In this document: positions 8,752-16,068 of the stretch, piece after piece
Numbering within the stretch: position 1 is the stretch's first letter
How the letters are laid out: every line of letters begins with the position of its first letter
Assembly: GCF_010560025.1 (NCBI RefSeq)
Contig: NZ_SAIY01000002.1
Coordinates: 310,001 to 374,000 of the forward strand
Direction of reading: 5' to 3'
Length of the DNA: 64,000 nucleotides
Source of the DNA: Verrucosispora sioxanthis
GTDB lineage: Bacteria; Actinomycetota; Actinomycetes; Mycobacteriales; Micromonosporaceae
Program-made: the position numbers and the translations under genes
Notes under the pieces: model-generated
The model's database searches: none
Told to the model about the DNA's origin: nothing
Seen by the model: only the letters and a program-made list of their open reading frames with translations

Positions 8752-9781
8752 GCCCGTCGCTCTCAAGCTCACCGCCAAGGACTTCAAGTCCGACCAGGAG
8801 GTGCGCTGGTGCCCCGGTTGCGGCGACTACGCGATCCTCGCCGCCGTCCAGCAGTTCATGCCGGAGCTGAACATCCCCCGGGAGAACATCGTCTTCGTCT
8901 CCGGGATCGGCTGCTCGTCGCGCTTCCCGTACTACATGAACACCTACGGGATGCACTCGATCCACGGGCGGGCTCCGGCGATCGCCACCGGCCTGTCGGT
9001 CTCCCGACCGGACCTGTCGGTGTGGGTGGTGACCGGTGACGGTGACGCCCTCTCCATCGGCGGCAACCACCTGATCCACGCGCTACGCCGCAACGTCAAC
9101 CTCAAGATCCTGCTGTTCAACAACCGGATCTACGGGCTGACCAAGGGCCAGTACTCCCCCACCTCCGAGGTCGGCAAGATCACCAAGTCGACGCCGGTCG
9201 GTTCGGCGGACGCACCGTTCAACCCGCTGTCGCTGGCGCTCGGCGCGGAGGCCACCTTCGTCGGCCGGACCATCGACTCCGACCGCAAGCACCTGCAATC
9301 GGTGCTGCGCGCCGCCGCCGAACACTCCGGATCGGCCTTCGTGGAGATCTACCAGAACTGCAACATCTTCAACGACGGGGCGTTCGAGCAGCTCAAGGAG
9401 CCGGGCACCCGCGACGACTACCTGATCCGGCTGGAGCACGGCCAGCCGATCACGTTCGGCAAGGACGGGCAGTTCTGCGTCGTACACCCGCCGGGTGGGT
9501 TCGGCCTGGAGGTGCGCGAGACCGCCGCCACCCCGGCGGAGGAGATCGTCGTGCACGACGCCACGGTCGCCGACCCGGCGTACGCGTTCGCGCTGTCCCG
9601 GCTGCCCGGCTTCGACCTGCGGAACACGCCGATCGGCGTGTTCCGCTCGGTACGCCGGCCGTCGTACGACAGCGTGGTGCAGGGGCAGTTGGCCGACGCC
9701 CGGGCCACCGTCAGCGAGACCCCGGAGCAGCAACTGGCCGGGCTGTTGGGCAGCGGCGACACCTGGACCATCGTCGGCTGA
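8744..9781 (+). CDS. korB: 2-oxoacid:ferredoxin oxidoreductase, beta subunit
   Basis: The 345-residue protein carries the thiamine diphosphate-binding subunit signatures: RWCPGCGDYAIL near residue 21, GIGCSSRFPYY, and the TPP motif from GDGDALSIGGNHLIHALRRN to NNRIYGLTKGQ. The cysteines around CPGC and GCSS fit the [4Fe-4S] ligands of this class. It overlaps korA by 8 bases and is followed by a strong hairpin, so korAB form a bicistronic unit. Confidence 0.92.
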   Translation: MSEPVALKLTAKDFKSDQEVRWCPGCGDYAILAAVQQFMPELNIPRENIVFVSGIGCSSRFPYYMNTYGMHSIHGRAPAIATGLSVSRPDLSVWVVTGDGDALSIGGNHLIHALRRNVNLKILLFNNRIYGLTKGQYSPTSEVGKITKSTPVGSADAPFNPLSLALGAEATFVGRTIDSDRKHLQSVLRAAAEHSGSAFVEIYQNCNIFNDGAFEQLKEPGTRDDYLIRLEHGQPITFGKDGQFCVVHPPGGFGLEVRETAATPAEEIVVHDATVADPAYAFALSRLPGFDLRNTPIGVFRSVRRPSYDSVVQGQLADARATVSETPEQQLAGLLGSGDTWTIVG

Positions 9782-9800
9782 CCCGTACCGTGACCGCCGA

Positions 9801-9833
9801 GACCGGGCCGTTCCCGTTGGGGGCGGCCCGGTC
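9801..9833 (+). terminator. terminator after korAB
   Basis: GACCGGGCCG and CGGCCCGGTC form a perfect 10-bp GC stem with a 13-base loop, 20 bases after the korB stop, followed by GGGCTTTCGG. It also lies downstream of the convergent channel gene and could serve both. Confidence 0.75.
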
Positions 9834-9866
9834 GGGCTTTCGGACGCTGCGGTTGCCGGCCGTCGC

Positions 9867-10880
9867 TCAGGGCAGGGTGTTCGCGGTGGGACGGTCGTCG
9901 CGTACGTGCACCAGCATGTCCCCGGTCTCGATGACCGCACCCGCCCGATCCGCCAGGGTCACCACCTTGCCCCGCCGGACCAGCGCGATGACCAGCGTGT
10001 CCAGCTCCCGGGGCGACTTGCCCACCTCGTGGCGCTCGGCGGAACGCATGGCCAGCGCCATGCCCTGACCCGGAGTGAGCAGATCCTCCACCACGTCGAT
10101 CAGCGGCGGCGCCGACGTCGACAGGCCCAGCAGCCGACCGGCGGTCGCCGAGGACACGATCACGTGGTGCGCGCCGCTCTGTTTGAGCAGCGGCGCGTTC
10201 TCCGCCTCCCGGGCCGCGGCGATGATCCGGACCTGACCCGCGGTGAGCTGGCGTACGGTCAACGCCACCAGCACCGACGCGTCGTCACTGTCGGTCGCGA
10301 TGATCACTGCTTTTGCGGTCCGCACGTGGGCCTGGTTGAGCACGGAGGATCGGGTCGCCGAACCCTCGATCGCGACCAGCCCGTTCGAGGTGGCCTGACG
10401 CAACGCCGGACCGGCGCGTTCCACCACCACGATCCGGGACTTGTCCAGCCCGTTCTCCATCAACGCCGAGATCGCGCTACGCCCCTTGGTGCCGTAGCCG
10501 CAGATGATGACGTGGTCCTTCACTCTTCTCTCCCACCGGTGCAGGCGACGGCCGGTCCGGTACTGCTCGGTCAGGACCTCGAGGGTGGTACCGACCAGGA
10601 TGATCAGGAACAGCACCCGGGCCGGGGTGACGAACACGATGTTGACCAGTCGGGCCTGCTGGGTCATCGGCACGATGTCGCCGTAACCGGTGGTCGACAG
10701 GGAGACCACCGCGTAGTAGAAGCAGTCCAGCAGCGTCAGGCCGTCCCCGTTGTTGTCGCGGTACTGCTCGCGTTCGAGGTAGACCACCGCCACCACGGCG
10801 AGCACCAACCCGATGGCGGCGGCCAGCCGCAGGCTCAACGCGCTGAGCGGGCCTCGCCGCTGCGCGGGAAAGTGAATCAC
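9867..10880 (-). CDS. potassium channel with TrkA-N/TrkA-C (RCK) domain
   Basis: The protein has two membrane helices flanking a pore loop with the potassium selectivity filter STTGYGDIVP. A cytoplasmic RCK domain follows, starting at HVIICGYGTKGRSAI (Rossmann glycine motif) and including ATDSDDASVLVALTVRQL, with a C-terminal TrkA-C part. This is the single-subunit MthK-like architecture for gated K+ flux. I chose the GTG at 10880 (VIHFPAQRRGPL); longer in-frame starts add a Pro/Arg-rich tail. It is divergent from the XRE gene. Confidence 0.85.
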   Translation of the reverse strand: MIHFPAQRRGPLSALSLRLAAAIGLVLAVVAVVYLEREQYRDNNGDGLTLLDCFYYAVVSLSTTGYGDIVPMTQQARLVNIVFVTPARVLFLIILVGTTLEVLTEQYRTGRRLHRWERRVKDHVIICGYGTKGRSAISALMENGLDKSRIVVVERAGPALRQATSNGLVAIEGSATRSSVLNQAHVRTAKAVIIATDSDDASVLVALTVRQLTAGQVRIIAAAREAENAPLLKQSGAHHVIVSSATAGRLLGLSTSAPPLIDVVEDLLTPGQGMALAMRSAERHEVGKSPRELDTLVIALVRRGKVVTLADRAGAVIETGDMLVHVRDDRPTANTLP

Positions 10881-11041
10881 CGGGGGACCTGCCCCGCCTC
10901 GGTCGCCTGCACGTCCACAACATAGCGGCTGATCCGGCAGCCGCACGGCGGGGTGGCGTTTCAACGGCAGGGTACGGCGAACGGGGCGGCGGACGGGCAT
11001 GATGGGACGGTCAGCGCAGGAGCGGCGAAAGTGAGGCCCGC

Positions 11042-11770
11042 ATGTCGTTGCTGAGACGGGTGATCGGCGCGGTACTGCGCCGCGAGCGCCAGCACCAGGG
11101 CCGCACGCTGCGGGAGGTCGCCCAGGCCGCCGGAGTGTCCGTGCCCTACCTGTCCGAGGTAGAGCGTGGGCGCAAGGAGGCGTCCTCCGAGGTCCTCGCG
11201 GCGATCTGCCGAGCGCTCGGCCTGCACCTCTCGGATCTGCTGGAGGAGGTCCGCGACGAGCTTCGGCGGGTCGAACGCCGGCTGCCTGCCACCGGCCCGG
11301 CCGCTCATGTCCGGACCGGTGGTGTCCCGGCCACCCGGCGCGGCGACCCGGCGACCGCCACCGCTGGCCACGGTACGGACGGATCCGCCCAGACCGTCGC
11401 CCGGCTCGACGCCGTCGGCTTCGGCTTCGGCTCGGACCTGACCGCAGGGCTTGACGGCAACGGCCCCCACGCGGGCTGGGCCCCCTCGGTCGGGTCGCTC
11501 GGCACCGTCGGGCTGGCTGGCGGTGGGCTGATCGGTGATGGGCTGGTCGGTGATGGGCTGGTCGGTGATGGGCTGGTCGGCGGCATCAGGGTCGTTGCCT
11601 TCGCCGACCGGGTCGGTCCGGTCCACCTCGTCGCCCGGGGACCGCTGCTCCGTCGCCGCACCTCGCCCGGCCGATCGTCCGGCCGCCCGCTGCACCGATC
11701 CAGGGCACATAGGCCAGCCGCCCGGCGGACGGCCACCGTTCGCGCCACCGTCGGTACTCACCGAGGGTGA
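11042..11770 (+). CDS. XRE-family regulator (ClgR/PopR-like) next to clpP
   Basis: Residues about 5-70 form a classical HTH_XRE domain with [20 protein letters not shown], followed by a short amphipathic segment. This resembles the Clp-gene regulators ClgR and PopR of actinobacteria, and a clpP gene lies 240 bases downstream, which supports a role in clpP control (inference). The C-terminal two-thirds are low-complexity, contain a 15-base tandem repeat and end in a very basic tail. That part may be badly conserved, or may overlap an antisense gene. Confidence 0.75.
   Translation: MSLLRRVIGAVLRRERQHQGRTLREVAQAAGVSVPYLSEVERGRKEASSEVLAAICRALGLHLSDLLEEVRDELRRVERRLPATGPAAHVRTGGVPATRRGDPATATAGHGTDGSAQTVARLDAVGFGFGSDLTAGLDGNGPHAGWAPSVGSLGTVGLAGGGLIGDGLVGDGLVGDGLVGGIRVVAFADRVGPVHLVARGPLLRRRTSPGRSSGRPLHRSRAHRPAARRTATVRATVGTHRG
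11526..11580. repeat. 15-bp tandem repeat in the XRE gene
   Basis: Three full copies and one partial copy of ggctggtcggtgatg (the first with one mismatch) encode Gly-Leu-Val-Gly-Asp repeats on the plus strand and Asp-Gln-Pro-Ile-Thr repeats on the minus strand. Units are a multiple of three, so copy-number change keeps the frame. Confidence 0.85.
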
Positions 11771-11822
11771 CGCCACCAGGAGTTGTCGTCTCCTCAGGCT
11801 CAATGTCCACCGACATCTTCAT
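11586..11822 (-). CDS. possible small protein antisense to the XRE 3' end
   Basis: From ATG 11822 the minus strand encodes a protein-like start ([15 protein letters not shown], then [14 protein letters not shown]), continuing for about 78 residues. Its last third is arginine/glycine-rich. Just beyond, another minus frame carries hydrophilic peptide with the DQPIT repeats. It could be a real gene with one frameshift, or an antisense artefact of the XRE tail. No ribosome site is obvious. Confidence 0.3.
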   Translation of the reverse strand: MKMSVDIEPEETTTPGGVTLGEYRRWRERWPSAGRLAYVPWIGAAGGRTIGRARCGDGAAVPGRRGGPDRPGRRRQRP

Positions 11823-12014
11823 GTCGCGCTGACGTCTGGCTGACGGGGAAGTTACCCCTGAGGAGTGACCTGAGCTGGCGGCTGGTCCCCGTCGTTCTGC
11901 CGTGGGCGGATCTGCCCCCGGCAGAACCGCTGGTCGGACACCGGCGGCGTCCCGCAGGCTCAAGGAGCCGGTCCCCGGGCGCTCGACGTCGCCGCCGGCG
12001 GGTGGAGGTTGACC

Positions 12015-12602
12015 ATGATCACGATGCTCGACGACGGCCAGCGGACCTTCGGCGACCAGGTGTTCGAGCGGCTGCTGCGGGAACGGATCGTGTTCCTGGG
12101 CAGCGAGGTGAACGACGAGATCGCCAACCGGATCTGCGCCCAGATCCTGCTGCTCGCCGCCGAGGACCCGGAGCGGGACATCACCCTCTACATCAACTCG
12201 CCCGGCGGCTCGGTGAGCGCCGGAATGGCGGTCTACGACACGATGCGCTTCGTCCGTAACGACGTGGCGACCCTGGCCCTGGGGCTGGCCGGCTCGATGG
12301 GCCAGTTCCTCCTCTGTGCCGGTACGGCCGGCAAGCGGTACGCACTGCCGCACACCCGGATCCTGATGCACCAGCCCTCCGGCGGCATGGGCGGCACCGC
12401 CTCCGACATCACCATCCAGGCGGAGAACATGCTGCACGTCAAGCGGACCATGCAGGAACTGATCGCCCAGCACAGCGGTCGGACCCTGGCCGAGATCCAG
12501 CAGGACTGGGACCGGGACCGCTGGTTCACCGCCGAGGAGGCCCGCGACTACGGCCTGATCGACCAGGTGGTGACGGCCGCCACCCAACTGCCGGCCAGCT
12601 GA
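12015..12602 (+). CDS. clpP: ATP-dependent Clp protease proteolytic subunit
   Basis: The 195-residue product is normal ClpP size. The catalytic triad is visible: Ser in LAGSMGQFLLCAG, His in RILMHQPSGG, and Asp in the DRDRWFTAEEARDYGLID region. INSPGGSVSAGMAVYDTMRF is also diagnostic. ClpP forms a double heptameric chamber and degrades proteins fed by Clp ATPases. I chose ATG 12015, six bases after GGAGG; a TTG at 12009 is possible. It is not paired with a second clpP here, unlike clpP1P2 operons, so it may be an accessory ClpP controlled by the upstream XRE protein. Confidence 0.93.
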   Translation: MITMLDDGQRTFGDQVFERLLRERIVFLGSEVNDEIANRICAQILLLAAEDPERDITLYINSPGGSVSAGMAVYDTMRFVRNDVATLALGLAGSMGQFLLCAGTAGKRYALPHTRILMHQPSGGMGGTASDITIQAENMLHVKRTMQELIAQHSGRTLAEIQQDWDRDRWFTAEEARDYGLIDQVVTAATQLPAS

Positions 12603-12847
12603 TGCAACTCGCCGGTCAACGGGAATGCGGTCACCCTCACGGGTGAGTGCCTGGCGAACCCCGATCACGTCCTGCTGGAGGAGACCGGAAGAAACCGGCC
12701 ACGCATCACGCCCGTCGGGTGTACGGCCTCGCGCCCGCGGCGTACGCAGGAGATGACGAGTTGCGCGGGCCGCTGCCATGCCTGAGGTTGGTGCCGACGG
12801 AATGCCCGTCGGGTTGATGTGCAGGTTGTGATGGGGCGGGTAAGGCG

Positions 12848-13864
12848 TTGGCTGTGTTGTGGGTGTCGGCGGGTCTTCTGGTGGTGGGGGCGGTCCTACT
12901 GGACGCGGCGGTGACCACGCTGTCGCTGGCAAGCGGGGCCGGTTGGCTCACTCGACACGTGTCGCAGGGCATTTGGCGGCTGATCCGTCGGCTCGCCGGC
13001 CGCGGCCCTCGCCGGCATCGGGTCCTGCGCTGGTCGGGCACCGCCGTCCTGGCGACCACCTTCGGGGCCTGGGTCACCGGCCTGTGGCTCGGCTGGCTTC
13101 TGGTCTTCTGCGCCACCCCGGACGCGGTGCTCGACCAGTTCGGCCGTCCGGCCGACATCTGGTCCAGGGTCTACTACACCGGATTCTCGATATTCACCCT
13201 CGGCGTCGGCGACCACACGCCGGGGACCACGACGGCACAGCTTGCCACGAACGGCGCCGTGCTCACCGGCCTGTTCCTGGTCACCCTGGGCATCACCTAT
13301 CTCATGCAGGTGGTGTCCGCCGTGGTCGACAAGCGCACGATCGCCGGTCATGTCACCGCCCTGGGCGCCGATCCGGCCGACATCGTCCGCCGGGGCTGGG
13401 CCGACGGGAAGTTCGCCCCCATGTTCGCCCAGCACCTCACCAGCCTCACCCCGGAACTCGTCCGGCTCGGTGAACGGCATCTGGCCTTCCCGGTGCTGCA
13501 CTTCTTCCATGCCGACAGCAGCGGCAAGTCAGCTTCCGCGGCGGTGACGGTGCTCGACGGGGCGTTGCTGTTGATGCGCGCCGGTGTCGACCCCCGCCAC
13601 CGGCCGGACATCGGTGCGGTGGAACCGTTGTCTTGCGCACTTGAGCAACTGGTACGCATCCTGGACGGTTCGTTCATCGTGGCGACCGACGAACCGGTGG
13701 ACGCACCAAGCCTGGAAGGACTGGCCCGGGCCGGGATCCCGACCAATCACGAGCAGCTCTATGCGGAGGCTGTCGAGCACACCCGGACGCACCGCCGCCA
13801 GTTGCGAGGCTGGTGTGTCTCGGACGGCTGGGACGACGTCGATCTACGGCTCACGCTCCGCTGA
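12848..13864 (+). CDS. two-helix ion channel family membrane protein
   Basis: The 338-residue protein has N-terminal hydrophobic helices (WVSAGLLVVGAVLLDAAVTT; LATTFGAWVTGLWLGWLLVF). A pore-like loop follows, FSIFTLGVGDHTPGT, in which GVGD replaces the GYGD potassium filter, then another helix and a long cytoplasmic domain of unknown fold. It belongs to the ion-channel (Ion_trans_2-like) group; ion selectivity is uncertain given the filter. The start may be TTG 12848 or GTG 12854. It precedes tRNA-Arg, beyond which the island starts. Confidence 0.75.
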   Translation: MAVLWVSAGLLVVGAVLLDAAVTTLSLASGAGWLTRHVSQGIWRLIRRLAGRGPRRHRVLRWSGTAVLATTFGAWVTGLWLGWLLVFCATPDAVLDQFGRPADIWSRVYYTGFSIFTLGVGDHTPGTTTAQLATNGAVLTGLFLVTLGITYLMQVVSAVVDKRTIAGHVTALGADPADIVRRGWADGKFAPMFAQHLTSLTPELVRLGERHLAFPVLHFFHADSSGKSASAAVTVLDGALLLMRAGVDPRHRPDIGAVEPLSCALEQLVRILDGSFIVATDEPVDAPSLEGLARAGIPTNHEQLYAEAVEHTRTHRRQLRGWCVSDGWDDVDLRLTLR

Positions 13865-13934
13865 CGACAGATCTCCACCAGACGTGGGCTCGTGGCATAC
13901 GGCGTGCTTCTGCTGTTCAGGGCACTCGCGTTGG

Positions 13935-14007
13935 TGCCCCCGGCAGGATTCGAACCTGCGACACACGGTTTAGGAAACCGATGCTCTATCCCCTGAGCTA
14001 CGAGGGC
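13935..14007 (-). tRNA. tRNA-Arg(CCT)
   Basis: On the minus strand the 73-base sequence folds as a standard tRNA. The acceptor stem is GCCCTCG/CGGGGGC with discriminator A, the D-arm contains GCTCAG, and the anticodon loop is TTCCTAA with anticodon CCT (reads AGG). The T-arm has GGTTCGAATCC. CCA is not encoded. Its 5' half, from anticodon loop to acceptor, is duplicated at 43267-43306, making it the likely island insertion site. Confidence 0.95.
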
Positions 14008-14235
14008 GCGAGTGGCCAGTGTAACGACCTGCGGGTCGGCCCGCGTTGGCAGGGAGTGACCCACGTTGACCTGCGTTGACCCAGCCAGCCGCCCCGACCG
14101 ACGACCACACGCCGACCACACCGGACAGGCCTAGCCACCATGATCGTTGACCTTGATTGGCCTGAAGTAGCACGGATTGGCACGCGGTGACCTCCGCTGG
14201 AGAGCACACGGCGTACACATCAGCAAGATCGATAA
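13963..14235. repeat. left island repeat (attL-like plus diverged flank)
   Basis: Positions 13963-14002 are identical to 43267-43306. Imperfect similarity continues for about 270 bases, including ggcagggagtg, CCGCTGGAGAGCACAC (14194-14209, matching 43497-43512 at nearly the same offset, 231 versus 230 bases) and gcgtaca. The long diverged extent suggests a homologous tRNA-flanking region brought from a relative. Confidence 0.7.
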
Positions 14236-14426
14236 GACTTATCGCCGGACCCTCACCTCGCACCCCACGCCTGATCGGGATCCTCGTTGAAACCTCGCCA
14301 CCCGCGACGCGGTCGCGAGCAGGGCGCGTTGAAGCGCTACCCCGGGACGACCGGAGCGACATGAGCGAAGCACCCTGGAGCGACCTTGTGAAGCATCTGA
14401 TCCGTAGCCACGATTGCGTGTGGTCC
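14008..14426. other. 419-base gene-free left border of the island
   Basis: It holds the diverged flank repeat shared with the right border and a perfect palindrome at 14230-14244. I see no protein-like frame or RNA gene. Confidence 0.5.
14230..14244. promoter_or_regulatory. perfect palindrome CGATAAG-A-CTTATCG
   Basis: Seven-base perfect arms around one base, unusually AT-rich for this DNA, near the left island end. It could be an operator or a recombinase arm site; nothing else identifies it. Confidence 0.35.
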
Positions 14427-15986
14427 CTATCGGAGGTGTGCGGTGCCGTCTGCCTTCGGCGCGTCGGCGGGGCCGTGGCGTTTGAGGTACGCCGCCACCG
14501 CCTGGTTGCTGGTGTAGTCGAAGCCTTCCCAGCCGTCGTAGCGGAAGCCCGCCCGCCGCGCCATGGCGTCGATTTCCATCATCGCGCGTGCGATCCCGCC
14601 ATCGTCACTGCCGGCAAGGGCTTCGCGCAACGTTGGGTTGGTGACCAGCTCGACGAAGATGGGTTCGGTGCGGTGGTGGTTGTAGCGCGCGAAGTTCGGC
14701 GCATAGCTGGGGCTGCCCGAGCCGGTGGGGTCGGCCAGAAAAACGATGCCGGTCAGCGCGTCGAACTGGCAGAGGCTGTCGAGGACCTCTCCTATGTCAG
14801 TGGGGATGTCGGCGTGCAAGGCCGCTACGTTGCGGATGATGTTGTGGGCCCGGCCGATGACGTCCGCGTTCGAGTCGTCGAGCAGCTCGGCCCGGGCGGC
14901 GTTGACGATCCCGTGCCGTAGCCAGTTCTTGTAGTAGTCGAACTCCAGGCCCCGGACTTGCCGATCGGCGACGTGCCGAACGGCGGCCCAGTTCCGGGCT
15001 CGGACGGCCAGCGCGCCGATCGCGTAGGCGTGAGTCGCGATCAGGAGTCGGCGTTGAATCGCGGCGAGCGGCTGCCCTGGCTGTCCGGGTTGCTGGAAGA
15101 TCCGAACGAGTGTCTGCAGCGCCTCGATGAACCATGCGTGCTGCTGGTAGATCAGTGCTAGGGCCGCGACGCTGGTGATGCGGTGCAGCAGGGTGTCCAG
15201 TTCGTTCGGTTCCGACGCCTCGATGTGAGCGGCGTCGGTGGTGGCTTGCAGCAGTGCACGGCGGAGCGGGATGTGGTCGCCCCGCCGAATCAGTTCGAGG
15301 GTGAGTTCGTCGAAGGCGTCGGCGTCCAGTCGCCACGTCATGGCAGCGGCGGGAAGCTGTTGCAGGTTGTGCGCGGCGAGCCGCAGGTTGATCATCGCCG
15401 CAAGTTCGTCGCGGTATTCCGACCGCCACTGCTCCTTGTGCCGCTCGACGATGGCGGCCACGAGGCGCTCGCGGTCCGCGGGTTCCCATACCACGCTGGA
15501 GGTGCCACGGCGGACGAACACTTCGCCGCGGCGGAACTCGAAGCCTTTGCGTTTGCCTCCCTTGGCCTGCGGGCCGTCGATCTCGTATTCGCCGTTTCGG
15601 GTGAAGACGTGGAAGCCGCGCGGGCTGGCGGCGATGTAGATCAGTACCAGCGGACAGCCGTCGATGGTGTGCCGTGCAACGCCGAACTTGAACGGCTCCG
15701 GCAGGTACTTGACGAGCTTGGAGCGCAGCCGCGACTCGTCGAACAGTTCGAGGTGGCGGGCGGTGAGATCCGGCACGGGTGTGCCATCGTCGGCCGCGCC
15801 GATGATGATGTAGCCGCCGAACTCGTTGCTGAGCATCGCGGCGACGTCTTTAACCAGCGCGACCACGTCGTAGGTAAGGGACAGGTCGGACGACCGTTTG
15901 AAGTCCAGTTCGGTCTGCTCGCCGCCGGTGTGAAGCAGCGAGCGGAGCTTCTCCTCGGTGAGGACGGGTTCGACGACAACGGCCAT
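14427..15986 (-). CDS. AlbA_2 (Schlafen-like) domain protein with helical C-terminus
   Basis: The 519-residue protein starts with an AlbA_2/Schlafen-type domain: GEQTELDFKRSSDLS at about residue 17 and GGYIIIGAADDGTPVPDL at about 55, the hallmark pair of the family. The rest is mainly alpha-helical with no recognised motif. AlbA_2 proteins bind nucleic acid, and many are transcription regulators or defence components. ATG 15986 follows AAAGGA; longer in-frame sequence upstream is arginine-rich and not protein-like. It lies 82 bases downstream of a 1,122-residue gene on the same strand, so the two are probably one operon. Confidence 0.8.
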   Translation of the reverse strand: MAVVVEPVLTEEKLRSLLHTGGEQTELDFKRSSDLSLTYDVVALVKDVAAMLSNEFGGYIIIGAADDGTPVPDLTARHLELFDESRLRSKLVKYLPEPFKFGVARHTIDGCPLVLIYIAASPRGFHVFTRNGEYEIDGPQAKGGKRKGFEFRRGEVFVRRGTSSVVWEPADRERLVAAIVERHKEQWRSEYRDELAAMINLRLAAHNLQQLPAAAMTWRLDADAFDELTLELIRRGDHIPLRRALLQATTDAAHIEASEPNELDTLLHRITSVAALALIYQQHAWFIEALQTLVRIFQQPGQPGQPLAAIQRRLLIATHAYAIGALAVRARNWAAVRHVADRQVRGLEFDYYKNWLRHGIVNAARAELLDDSNADVIGRAHNIIRNVAALHADIPTDIGEVLDSLCQFDALTGIVFLADPTGSGSPSYAPNFARYNHHRTEPIFVELVTNPTLREALAGSDDGGIARAMMEIDAMARRAGFRYDGWEGFDYTSNQAVAAYLKRHGPADAPKADGTAHLR

Positions 15987-16068
15987 CCCATCTGATCCTT
16001 TCCGTGTAGGGCGGCTGTGTAGTTCGTCCCGACGCTGGATGCTCCCACGTCGAGTCGTGGTGCGCCGG

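Noticed and set aside
9867..10925. Plus-strand long open frames opposite the potassium channel
   Set aside because: The minus strand encodes a complete channel with filter and RCK domain. The opposite frames are low-complexity and have no motif.
13759..14121. Minus-strand protein frame containing VAQGIEHRFPKP across the tRNA
   Set aside because: This peptide is the well-known translation of tRNA sequence and recurs at 43174-43536 over the tRNA remnant. It is not a gene.
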